A stretch of 64,000 nt of DNA. It comes from Caproiciproducens sp. NJN-50 (GTDB lineage: Bacteria > Bacillota > Clostridia > Oscillospirales > Acutalibacteraceae). Position numbers and translations under genes: made by a program. This document shows, one piece after another, positions 10,369-17,770 of this stretch. Position 1 is the first letter of the stretch, and each line of letters begins with the position of its first letter. The notes below the pieces were generated by a model. The model did not search any database and was not told the DNA's origin. It was given only the letters and a program-made list of their open reading frames with translations. The stretch spans positions 1,674,001 through 1,738,000 of the forward strand of contig NZ_CP035283.1 in NCBI RefSeq assembly GCF_004103755.1, in the 5' to 3' direction.

Positions 10369-10405
10369 CGATTCCAAAGTCTATGATTTGCAGGAGAACA
10401 CACAC

Positions 10406-11404
10406 ATGAGAAAAACAATGATCATCGGCGCAAACGATGCGGGACAGCGCCTGGATAAATTTCTGACGAAATCCTTTCCGAACCTGCCGCAGTCCATGCT
10501 GTACAAAAGCATCCGGAAAAAGGATATCAGGCTCAACGGCAGGCGATGCGAAATCTCGGCCCGGCTCTCGGAAAACGACGTGCTTTCCATGTATCTGAAG
10601 GACGAATTTTTGCAGAAGGAACCGAAGGAATATGATTTTTTGAAAGCGCCCAACCGGCTGAACATCGCCTACGAGGACCAAAACCTTCTTGTTTTGGACA
10701 AGCAGCCCGGGCTGATCGTCCACCCGGACGAAACCTATCATTTCGATTCCCTGATCGCAAGGGTCCAGCACTATCTTTACGAAAAGGGAGAATACGACCC
10801 TGACGCGGAAAATTCCTTCGCCCCGGCTCTGATCAATCGTATCGACCGCAATACGGGCGGCCTTGTGCTGGCGGCGAAAAACGCGGAAACGCTTCGCATC
10901 ATGAACGAGAAGGTGAAGCAGAGGGAGCTGCAGAAGCTCTATCTCTGCGTCGTCTGCGGCGTTCCGCAGAAAAAGGAAGCCACGCTGGAAGGATATCTGC
11001 AAAAGAACGAAAAGCAGAACCGGGTCTATATTTCGGACGGGCCGACGCGCGACGCGCGGATGATCCGGACAAAATACCGGGTTCTGGCGCAGCGGAGAGC
11101 GTTCAGCCTGCTGGAGGTCGAGCTGCTGACCGGCCGGACCCACCAGATCAGGGCGCACCTGGCCTCCATCGGGCATCCTCTGGCTGGGGACGGAAAATAC
11201 GGAACGAACGCCCAAAATAAAGCCTCCGGCTTTCCCTATCAGGCGCTTTACTCCTATAAGCTGAAATTCCGGTTCACGTCGGACGCCGGAATCCTGGAGT
11301 ACCTGAACGGAAAGGAAATCGAGGCAAAGGACATCTGGTTTTTAAAGGAGTTTTACCGGTTCCCCGAAGCGGACGGCCGGAACAGGGAGGAAACGAAATG
11401 CTGA
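10406..11404 (+). CDS. RluA-family pseudouridine synthase (RluC/RluD type)
   Basis: 332 residues from the ATG at 10406, which has AGGAG at 10392-10396; the open frame extends further upstream but without conserved sequence. An N-terminal S4 RNA-binding domain (about 14-65, QRLDKFLTKSFPNLP) is followed by the catalytic domain with NRIDRNTGGLVL (about 144-155), D147 being the expected nucleophile; the more usual HRLD is replaced by NRID. A later RTHQIRAHLASIGHPLAGD block is the second family signature. It likely converts specific uridines in 23S rRNA, but the exact sites cannot be assigned. It is monocistronic apart from a decayed overlapping ORF at its end. Confidence 0.9.
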   Translation: MRKTMIIGANDAGQRLDKFLTKSFPNLPQSMLYKSIRKKDIRLNGRRCEISARLSENDVLSMYLKDEFLQKEPKEYDFLKAPNRLNIAYEDQNLLVLDKQPGLIVHPDETYHFDSLIARVQHYLYEKGEYDPDAENSFAPALINRIDRNTGGLVLAAKNAETLRIMNEKVKQRELQKLYLCVVCGVPQKKEATLEGYLQKNEKQNRVYISDGPTRDARMIRTKYRVLAQRRAFSLLEVELLTGRTHQIRAHLASIGHPLAGDGKYGTNAQNKASGFPYQALYSYKLKFRFTSDAGILEYLNGKEIEAKDIWFLKEFYRFPEADGRNREETKC

Positions 11405-11499
11405 CGAAGGAAGGATTTGACCGGTGGGCGGGGGATTACGAAACGCCGCCCGGACTTTTTGATCCGGGCGGCGTTTTTCATGTATTCCTATCGACCTGA
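11398..11499 (+). pseudogene. Remnant of a SAM-methyltransferase gene start
   Basis: A 33-codon frame begins with ATG at 11398, overlapping the stop of the RluA-type gene in ATGCTGA fashion typical of translationally coupled genes. Its first 15 residues (MLTKEGFDRWAGDYE) resemble the N-terminus of small class I SAM methyltransferases of clostridia. The homology then stops and the frame runs through the terminator hairpin at 11442-11478. I infer a gene largely deleted, leaving its start. A chance resemblance over 15 residues cannot be excluded. Confidence 0.5.
11442..11478 (+). terminator. Terminator after the RluA-type gene, possibly bidirectional
   Basis: ACGCCGCCCGGA (about 11443-11454) pairs with TCCGGGCGGCGT (11463-11474), a 12-bp GC-rich stem with an 8-base loop, followed by TTTT on the plus strand. 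On the minus strand only TTT follows, so it would end the his run less well. Confidence 0.8.
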
Positions 11500-11804
11500 T
11501 GGAATTTTTTGAGATTCCCCGTCTTTTCGCTCCGCTTTTCCAGTTCCGTTTCCACTTCCTCCAACGAAATTCCTTCATTGGCCATCAGTACGGTCAGATG
11601 ATAAAGCAAATCGGAAATTTCTGAAACCGTGTCGGAATTTTTCCCGTTTTTCGCCGCGATGATCACTTCGCTGCACTCTTCCCCGCACTTTTTCAGGATC
11701 TTGTCCAGCCCTTGCTCAAACAGATAACAGGTATAGGAACCTTCGAGATGCTCCTTCTTGCGGTCCAGAACGGTTTGGTACAGGTTCTGCAATGCGTCAT
11801 TCAT
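11478..11804 (-). CDS. hisE: Phosphoribosyl-ATP pyrophosphatase
   Basis: 108 residues from the ATG at 11804; GGAGGG at 11811-11816 supports this start and the longer frame to 11882 is only the shadow of hisI. HisE removes pyrophosphate from phosphoribosyl-ATP, the second step of histidine synthesis. The all-alpha MazG-like fold is shown by KKCGEECSEVIIAAKN (E/E metal-binding helix) and SEISDLLYHLTVLM. It overlaps hisI by 8 bases; in many bacteria the two are fused, here they are separate. It is the last gene of the his run. Confidence 0.95.
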   Translation of the reverse strand: MNDALQNLYQTVLDRKKEHLEGSYTCYLFEQGLDKILKKCGEECSEVIIAAKNGKNSDTVSEISDLLYHLTVLMANEGISLEEVETELEKRSEKTGNLKKFHQVDRNT

Positions 11805-12156
11805 TGGTGTCCCTCCAGATTTCGTTGAAAAAGCAGCTGTGGGAACCGGTATGGCACGCGGCGCCGGTCTGATGGACGACAACCAGAAGCGTGTCGCTGT
11901 CGCAGTCCCCCAGAATGCGTGTCACTTTCTGCACATGGCCTGAGGTGGCGCCCTTGTTCCACAGTTCCCCGCGCGAACGGCTGTAAAACCACGTGTATCC
12001 CGTTTCCAGAGTCTTCCGCATGGACTGCCGGTTCATGTAAGCAAGCATCAACACCTCGCCGGTCTCCGCCTCCTGAACGATCGCCGGGAGCAGATCCGCC
12101 TTTTGAAAAAAAGGCTCGATCGCATCCTCCGGAATCTCGGTCCGATACAGATTCAC
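11797..12156 (-). CDS. hisI: Phosphoribosyl-AMP cyclohydrolase
   Basis: 119 residues. HisI opens the adenine ring of phosphoribosyl-AMP, the third step of histidine synthesis. Signature stretches are AYMNRQSMRKTLETGYTWF, YSRSRGELWNKGATSGH and the metal-binding region around DCDSDTLLVVVHQTGAACHTG, with the conserved Cys and His residues. It lies 6 bases after hisA and overlaps hisE by 8 bases, so translation of hisI and hisE is probably coupled. HisF, usually encoded between hisA and hisI, is missing here. Confidence 0.95.
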   Translation of the reverse strand: MNLYRTEIPEDAIEPFFQKADLLPAIVQEAETGEVLMLAYMNRQSMRKTLETGYTWFYSRSRGELWNKGATSGHVQKVTRILGDCDSDTLLVVVHQTGAACHTGSHSCFFNEIWRDTNE

Positions 12157-12162
12157 TTTGTT

Positions 12163-12891
12163 TCAATCTCCTTCTGTCTTTCCGCAGAGAGCAACCGCTT
12201 CCCTCAGATCGAGGCCACCGGAATAAAGCGATTTGCCGCAGATCGCCCCATACAGTTTTAAATCCCGGAGATCCTTGATATCTTTCAGGCCACTGACGCC
12301 GCCGCTCGCGATAATCCGGCAGGAAACACTGTTTTGAAGCTGTTTCAGCATCGAGAGGTTCGGGCCCGTCAGGGTTCCATCTCTGGAGATGTCCGTAAAG
12401 ATAATATACTTTACGCCCACCAGCTCCATGTGTTTCGCCATGCTGAGATAATCGATAGAGGAAGTTTCGGTCCATCCTTTCTGTGCGACCATCCCGTCCC
12501 TCGCGTCGACGCCGACGGCGATCCTGTCCCCGTATTTTTCCACCGCCGAAACGACAAGTTCGGGGCTGGTCACCGCGGCCGTTCCGAGGATCACCCGGGA
12601 AATGCCGTTTTTCAGATAAAAATCAACAGTTTCCATATCCCGGATGCCGCCGCCGACCTCCAGCCGGAGCCCCGACGTTTTCCGAATGCGGAACATCAGG
12701 TCCGCGTTCACCGGCTTCGCGGCCTTCGCCCCGTTCAAATCGACGACGTGCAACCATTCGGCTCCGGCCTCCCGAAACGCGTGCGCCGTTTCCAGCGCGT
12801 CCTCGGCGACGCGGCGGGCCGTGCTGTAATCGCCCTGAAACAGGCGGACGCACTCCCCGTCCTTCAAATCAATTGCCGGCAAGAGTATCAC
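12163..12891 (-). CDS. hisA: ProFAR isomerase (HisA)
   Basis: 242 residues, TIM barrel with the (beta-alpha)8 half-repeat pattern. It isomerises ProFAR to PRFAR. The paired catalytic aspartates are in PAIDLKDG near the N-terminus and in FTDISRDGTL in the second half; phosphate-binding glycines are in GGGIRDME and SGGVSGLKD. These details separate it from HisF. The start is GTG at 12891 with GGAGG upstream at good spacing. It follows hisB after only 15 bases, leaving no room for hisH, and is followed by hisI, leaving no room for hisF. Confidence 0.95.
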   Translation of the reverse strand: MILLPAIDLKDGECVRLFQGDYSTARRVAEDALETAHAFREAGAEWLHVVDLNGAKAAKPVNADLMFRIRKTSGLRLEVGGGIRDMETVDFYLKNGISRVILGTAAVTSPELVVSAVEKYGDRIAVGVDARDGMVAQKGWTETSSIDYLSMAKHMELVGVKYIIFTDISRDGTLTGPNLSMLKQLQNSVSCRIIASGGVSGLKDIKDLRDLKLYGAICGKSLYSGGLDLREAVALCGKTEGD

Positions 12892-12906
12892 AGCAGTTCC
12901 TCCAAA

Positions 12907-13482
12907 TTATAAAGTTCCTTTTGTTGAAAGAGTGCCTTGCCCGGTAGGCGAAACCGCAAGGCGCATGGCATGCCCCGCCGCCTTGAAGAGAGCTTCCGTC
13001 TGGTGATGCGCGTTGGTCCCGTATTTTACCGAAGCATGGAGAGTGATCCCGGCGTTCATGGCAAACGCTCTCATGAATTCCTCCGTCAGACAGGAATCGT
13101 AATCGCCGATCCGGTCCTGGCGGAAGTCGGCGCCAAAGACAAGAAAGGGGCGCCCGCTGATATCGACGGCGGCAAATGCAAGCGCTTCGTCCATCGGAAC
13201 ATAGAAACTTCCGAAGCGCGCGATTCCGGACCGGTCCCCCAGCGCCCCGGCAAACGCCCTGCCCAGGACAATGCCCGTATCCTCCACCGTGTGATGCCCG
13301 TCCACATTCAGGTCGCCGGAAACCGCGATTTTTAAGCCGAAGCCTCCGTGTACCGCAAACGAATTCAGCATATGGTCAAAAAAGCCGATCCCCGTTGAAA
13401 TTTCCACTTTCCCGCCATCCAGGTTCAACTGCACGGAGCAGTCGGTCTCTTTTGTCTTTCGGATCTGTTCGGAAGTCCTCAC
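12907..13482 (-). CDS. hisB: Imidazoleglycerol-phosphate dehydratase
   Basis: 191 residues from GTG at 13482, which is preceded by AAAAGGGAGG (13491-13500). An ATG at 13515 in the same frame would add 11 residues but overlaps hisC and would put this SD inside the gene, so the GTG is preferred. HisB dehydrates imidazole-glycerol phosphate. Metal-binding motifs are FFDHMLNSFAVHGG, DGHHTVEDTG and GTNAHHQTEALFKA. It is the monofunctional type without the phosphatase domain of enteric bacteria; the histidinol-phosphate phosphatase is not in this cluster. Confidence 0.94.
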   Translation of the reverse strand: MRTSEQIRKTKETDCSVQLNLDGGKVEISTGIGFFDHMLNSFAVHGGFGLKIAVSGDLNVDGHHTVEDTGIVLGRAFAGALGDRSGIARFGSFYVPMDEALAFAAVDISGRPFLVFGADFRQDRIGDYDSCLTEEFMRAFAMNAGITLHASVKYGTNAHHQTEALFKAAGHAMRLAVSPTGQGTLSTKGTL

Positions 13483-13498
13483 GGCGTGCGCCTCCCTT

Positions 13499-14548
13499 TT
13501 ATAATACCGCTTCAAGCCGACGGATCAGTTCCATGTTTTCTTCCGGGGTGCCGGCGGTAATCCGAAGGTAATCCCCCATATACCGGACGACGATCCCCGC
13601 TTTCATCAGGCCCTCAAAAACACGCCTGCTTCCTGCGGCGCCGATCAGCGTGAAATTGGTCACGCTGTCATAGACATGGATTTGGCTTGGATGACGGGCC
13701 TCCAGAGATTTCAGCATGGTAAAAAGCTCTTTTTGCGATGCCTGGATTTCCGCAAGGCCGGAACGGATCCAGTCCCTTTCCCTCAGCACAACGGAACCGA
13801 TTTTCTGTGAACACGCGTTGACATTGTAAGGGGATTTGACGGCGCGGATTGCTGCGGTCAGCGCCGGGTTCGCGACCGCGAAGCCCAGGCGGAGCGCGGC
13901 CATTCCGAACATCTTGGAGCAGGTCCGGAGAAGAATCAGATTATCGTACTGTTCCGCTTCGCGAATCAGGGACTGATCCCAGAAATCCATGTACGCCTCG
14001 TCCAGAACGACGAGCGCGTCGACACTGCCGACCAGCTTCCGCACCTCTTCCCTTGTGAGTCCCCGCCCGGTCGGATTGCAGGGATTCGAGAAGACCAAAG
14101 CCCTGACGCCGCTTCCCCGAACAGAAGCAATCAGCTCATCCGGATCGACGGAAAAGTCCGGATTTTTGGGGTATTCCAGACACTTTGCTTCATTCAGGTA
14201 GCCGTAAAAGCGGTACATGGAAAAGTCGGGGGAAAGCGTCATCACGGGATCGCCATTCATTATGAAAGCGCCGAGAATGACGGAAATCAGCTCGTCGGAA
14301 CCGTTTCCGGCGGTGACGTTCGATCGATCCACGCCGTAGTAATCGGCAAAAGCGGCGCAGAGCTCCTCCGCATAAGGGTCGGGATACCGGTTGAACGCAG
14401 CGCTTGCCGCGGCATTTCTGATTTTTTCAAGGATTTCCTCCGTCGGACGCCGAAAGGATTCGTTCGCGTCCAGGCGGATCGGATACCGGCCGGTGACCGG
14501 CTCATAGGGCTTCAGGTCTCTGATTTTCGAGTTCAGACGATACGCCAT
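13499..14548 (-). CDS. hisC: Histidinol-phosphate aminotransferase
   Basis: 349 residues, fold-type I PLP enzyme. N-terminal PIRLDANESF is typical of HisC; TAGNGSDELI, FSNPCNPTGR and VLDEAYMDF are the cofactor-pocket motifs, and the PLP lysine is in LLRTCSKMFGMAALRLGF. It transaminates imidazole-acetol phosphate. Its start at 14548 overlaps the end of hisD by 47 bases, a longer overlap than elsewhere in this operon; no later start keeps the conserved N-terminus, so the overlap looks real. Confidence 0.95.
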   Translation of the reverse strand: MAYRLNSKIRDLKPYEPVTGRYPIRLDANESFRRPTEEILEKIRNAAASAAFNRYPDPYAEELCAAFADYYGVDRSNVTAGNGSDELISVILGAFIMNGDPVMTLSPDFSMYRFYGYLNEAKCLEYPKNPDFSVDPDELIASVRGSGVRALVFSNPCNPTGRGLTREEVRKLVGSVDALVVLDEAYMDFWDQSLIREAEQYDNLILLRTCSKMFGMAALRLGFAVANPALTAAIRAVKSPYNVNACSQKIGSVVLRERDWIRSGLAEIQASQKELFTMLKSLEARHPSQIHVYDSVTNFTLIGAAGSRRVFEGLMKAGIVVRYMGDYLRITAGTPEENMELIRRLEAVL

Positions 14549-15833
14549 CGGAATCCCTCACTTCAATTGAATTGGCGTGCGCGGTCAGGCCCTCCGTCCG
14601 GGCAAGCGTGATGATATCGCTTTTTGCCGAATTCAGAGCTTTTGGGGTATAGTACAGAAAACTTGACTTTTTTACAAAACTGTCCACGGAAAGCGGGGAA
14701 CAAAACCGCGCGGTTCCGCTTGTGGGCAGCACGTGGTTTGGCCCCGCAAAATAGTCGCCGAGCGGTTCCGGGGAGTATTCGCCGAGGAAAACCGAACCCG
14801 CGTTGTCAATTCTTCCCAGGTATTCCATTGGCCTTTCAACACACAGTTCCAGATGCTCCGGGGCAAGCTCGTTGGCAAAGGCGACGGCGTCCTCCATGTT
14901 TTTACAAACTACAACGGCCCCGTAGTTTTCCAGGGATTTTTCGATCAGCTCCCGGCGGGAAAGCGCTTGAATCTGGCGGGAAATCTCCGCGACTGTTTTC
15001 TCCGCAACGCTTCGGGAGGTCGTCAGAAGAACCGCGGAAGCAAGGACGTCGTGCTCGGCCTGCGACATCAGGTCGGCGGCCAGAAAAACGGGATTCGCGG
15101 TTTCATCCGCCAGAATCAGGATCTCGCTCGGCCCGGCAACCATGTCGATCCCGACCGTGCCGTAAAGCTGTTTTTTGGCCGTCGCGACATAGATGTTTCC
15201 CGGTCCGACGATCTTATCGACCGTCGGAACCGTTTCGGTCCCGAACGCCAGCGCGGCTACCGCCTGCGCCCCGCCGATCTGAAAGATCCGGTCCACGCCC
15301 GCCGTATAGGCCGCCGCCAGGATGTTCGGATTCGGTTTTCCGTTTTTGCCCGGCGGCGTCGCCATCACGATCTCACCCACTCCGGCGATTTTCGCGGGGA
15401 TCGCGTTCATCAGCACGGAGGAAGGATACGCCGCCGTGCCGCCCGGAACATAAATGCCGACGCGCCTGAGGCCGCGGACCCGCTGTCCCATCATCACGCC
15501 GTCCGGGCCGGTCGTAAACCAGCTCTGCTGCTTCTGCCGTTCGTGGAAATCCCTGATATTCGCCGAGGCGCGGTCAAGGGCAGCGAGGAAGGCGGGTTTG
15601 CAGCCCTGCGCGGCGGCCTTCATCTCTTCCCTGCCGAGTTTCAACGGTTCCGGGATCGAACCGTCGAACTTCATGGTATATTCGCGAACCGCCGCGTCGC
15701 CGCGCTCCCGGACCTCCGCAACGATCTCCGCGACGGTCTGTTCGATCTCCGGGCTTGACTTGCCCCCGCGCCGTTTCAGCTGAGCAATCAACTCCCTGCC
15801 GGCATCACCGTTTCCGTCCAGAATCTTCAGCAT
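14502..15833 (-). CDS. hisD: Histidinol dehydrogenase
   Basis: 443 residues, full length. It performs the two final NAD-dependent oxidations of histidinol to histidine. Characteristic segments include GQRVRGLRRVGIYVPGGTA, the Zn-associated AEHDVLASAVLLT (Q/H ligand region after DLMSQ), and LAPEHLELCVE with NHVLPTSGTARF near the C-terminus. Start ATG at 15833 overlaps the end of hisG by 7 bases. It overlaps hisC at its 3' end by 47 bases. Confidence 0.96.
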   Translation of the reverse strand: MLKILDGNGDAGRELIAQLKRRGGKSSPEIEQTVAEIVAEVRERGDAAVREYTMKFDGSIPEPLKLGREEMKAAAQGCKPAFLAALDRASANIRDFHERQKQQSWFTTGPDGVMMGQRVRGLRRVGIYVPGGTAAYPSSVLMNAIPAKIAGVGEIVMATPPGKNGKPNPNILAAAYTAGVDRIFQIGGAQAVAALAFGTETVPTVDKIVGPGNIYVATAKKQLYGTVGIDMVAGPSEILILADETANPVFLAADLMSQAEHDVLASAVLLTTSRSVAEKTVAEISRQIQALSRRELIEKSLENYGAVVVCKNMEDAVAFANELAPEHLELCVERPMEYLGRIDNAGSVFLGEYSPEPLGDYFAGPNHVLPTSGTARFCSPLSVDSFVKKSSFLYYTPKALNSAKSDIITLARTEGLTAHANSIEVRDSDGVSSELENQRPEAL

Positions 15834-16489
15834 ATTTTTTCCTCCCTTTCGCGGGAAGACGACCGGTGAATGAACTGTTCCATCCGGCCGGTCAGGGTCT
15901 CGATCTCCGTTTTCCTGAGTTTCATGCTCGCCGCGTTGACGATCAGCCGCGCGGAAACATCGCAGATGGTTTCGATCACCGCAAGCCCGTTTTCCCTCAG
16001 AGTCGTTCCCGTCTCGACAAGATCGACGATTGCGTCGGCAAGGCCGAGGAGCGGGGCCAGCTCGACGGACCCTTCGATCCTGATGATCCGGACGTCCATC
16101 GCCTTGCTCTCAAAATAATTCCGCGCGACCCGGGGATATTTCGTCGCGATGGTCTTGGCGGAATACCCGCTGAAAAAATCAACATTTTTCGGACCGGCTA
16201 AAGCAAATCTGCACCTGCCGAAGCCTAAATCCAACACCTCATAAAAGCTTCCGCCTTTTTCAAGGATCGTATCTTTGCCGACCACGCCGAGGTCGCAGAC
16301 GCCGTATTCCACATAGGTGATAACGTCCGCCGCTTTCGCAAGGACGACTTCCATTCCGTCTCCGACCGGAAGGATCAGTTTCCTTCCCTTGTTCCGGACC
16401 GCCGAGCAGTCGCAGCCGATTTTCTCAAGAAGGCCGACCGTGCTGTCTTCCAGCCTGCCCTTTGTCAGGGCGATTCTCAGTGGTTTCAT
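15827..16489 (-). CDS. hisG: ATP phosphoribosyltransferase catalytic subunit (short form)
   Basis: 220 residues, the short HisG type that lacks the C-terminal ACT-like regulatory domain and depends on HisZ, which is the next gene upstream. It joins ATP and PRPP in the first committed step. Visible are LRIALTKGRL at the N-terminus, EYGVCDLGVVGKD, and the PRPP-loop region around DLVETGTTLRENGL. It lies 11 bases after hisZ. Feedback inhibition by histidine would act through the HisZ complex, as known for this class. Confidence 0.95.
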   Translation of the reverse strand: MKPLRIALTKGRLEDSTVGLLEKIGCDCSAVRNKGRKLILPVGDGMEVVLAKAADVITYVEYGVCDLGVVGKDTILEKGGSFYEVLDLGFGRCRFALAGPKNVDFFSGYSAKTIATKYPRVARNYFESKAMDVRIIRIEGSVELAPLLGLADAIVDLVETGTTLRENGLAVIETICDVSARLIVNAASMKLRKTEIETLTGRMEQFIHRSSSREREEKIC

Positions 16490-16500
16490 CTTTTCCCGCC

Positions 16501-17697
16501 TTATATCAGATTGATCGTCTTCACGGTTTCGCCGACAAAATCGATCCGTTTGATTCCGCTTGTCTGCGCATAAGCGATCGCATCGTCCTGCGTTTCGAAC
16601 ACGCTGGTTTCGCAGTGCAGCCCCTTTGAAATCAGATCGGAGGCATATTCGAGGGCCTTGACCTCGCAGCCTGCGTCCCCGTGGACCAGAATGTCCATCG
16701 GGAGAACCGGGCAGACATTTCCCCGGTCCAGCAGGGTCTTGGCAATCGCGTCCACGTTCACGGCGAATCCGATGGCGGGCATCGGCTGACCGAAGTGCCC
16801 CAGCAGATTGTCGTAACGGCCTCCCAGCAGAACGGCGTCGCCGAATTCCTCCACATAGGCGCTGAACACGATGCCGGTATAGTAGTCGTTTCTCTGTACC
16901 AGTCCCAAATCGATCATCAACTGGCCGCTCTGTTCCAGCTCGGAAAGAGATCGATATACTCCCCGCAGATAGTCAAGGATGCCGGCAAGCCTCTCATCGC
17001 CGCACAGATGCGAAGCGCGGTCGAACACTTCCTCGCCGCCGAAGAGCCTTGGCAGTTCCCGCAGCGCGAGCACGTCCCTGCTCTCCGGCAGTCCGTCCAG
17101 AATGCCGTTCAGGCGGGCGTAATTTTTCGTTTCGATCGCGCTTCGAATCTCTTCCCTCAGATTTTCCCCGGCTGGAATCCGCCCGGCAAGGGTACGGAAA
17201 AATCCGGCGTGGCCGATTTCCAGGCGGTATCCAGGCAAGCATTTTCCCAGCGCTTCCAGCGCCGTCGCAATCACGTCAAGGTCGGCACGGAGTCCTGAGG
17301 CGCCCAGAAGCTCGATTCCGGTCTGTACGGATTCGTCGCTTCGGCCGGTCAGCCCCGGATTGTTCCGATAGATCGGCTGCGTATAGTACAGCCGGATCGG
17401 TTTCGGCAGATTTTGAAGCCGGGTCGCGGTCAGGCGCGCGATCGGCAGCGTCGAGTCCGGACGCATGACGATCAGCCGCCCGTGCTTATCCGACATTTTG
17501 TACATGACGTCCTGGGAGATGCCTGAAAAATCCGGATCAAAAACATCATAAAACTCCAGCCCCGGGGTTACCACCTCATGAAACCCGCGGGAGGAGAAGA
17601 CATCGCCGATCGTTCTTTCAATATATCTTCTTGTCAGGCACTCTTCAAATAAAAAGTCCTTGGTGCCCTCCGGCGTGATCCTGTCATTTTTCTTCAT
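16501..17697 (-). CDS. hisZ: ATP phosphoribosyltransferase regulatory subunit
   Basis: 398 residues, a paralogue of histidyl-tRNA synthetase catalytic core (class II fold; PEGTKDFLFEECLTRRYIE and MRPDSTLPIARL) that has lost aminoacylation function and forms a hetero-octamer with short HisG. The neighbour hisG, short form, settles the choice over hisS. The C-terminal anticodon-binding domain of true HisRS is only partly represented. Start ATG at 17697 has AAGGAG upstream. It is the first gene of the his run, with a strong promoter about 45 bases upstream; the leader has no room for a T-box or a His-codon leader peptide. Confidence 0.93.
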   Translation of the reverse strand: MKKNDRITPEGTKDFLFEECLTRRYIERTIGDVFSSRGFHEVVTPGLEFYDVFDPDFSGISQDVMYKMSDKHGRLIVMRPDSTLPIARLTATRLQNLPKPIRLYYTQPIYRNNPGLTGRSDESVQTGIELLGASGLRADLDVIATALEALGKCLPGYRLEIGHAGFFRTLAGRIPAGENLREEIRSAIETKNYARLNGILDGLPESRDVLALRELPRLFGGEEVFDRASHLCGDERLAGILDYLRGVYRSLSELEQSGQLMIDLGLVQRNDYYTGIVFSAYVEEFGDAVLLGGRYDNLLGHFGQPMPAIGFAVNVDAIAKTLLDRGNVCPVLPMDILVHGDAGCEVKALEYASDLISKGLHCETSVFETQDDAIAYAQTSGIKRIDFVGETVKTINLI

Positions 17698-17741
17698 GAA
17701 TGCGCTCCTTGTTTTCCCGCGGTACGCTTTACCGTGCTAAT

Positions 17742-17770
17742 AGGATAGCATACTAAAATACTGTTGTCAA
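17742..17770 (-). promoter_or_regulatory. Promoter of the his operon
   Basis: On the minus strand: consensus TTGACA (17765-17770), 17-base spacer, TATCCT (17742-17747). The -35 box begins at the base after the polC stop codon. No terminator lies between polC and hisZ, so read-through from the polC run is likely as well. Confidence 0.65.

Noticed and set aside
10264..10405. PyrR-binding attenuator ahead of pyrE
   Set aside because: The leader from the promoter is about 30 nucleotides and contains no terminator or anti-terminator.
17698..17770. Possible T-box or leader peptide for the his operon
   Set aside because: Only 73 bases are available, with no T-box core sequence and no run of His codons.
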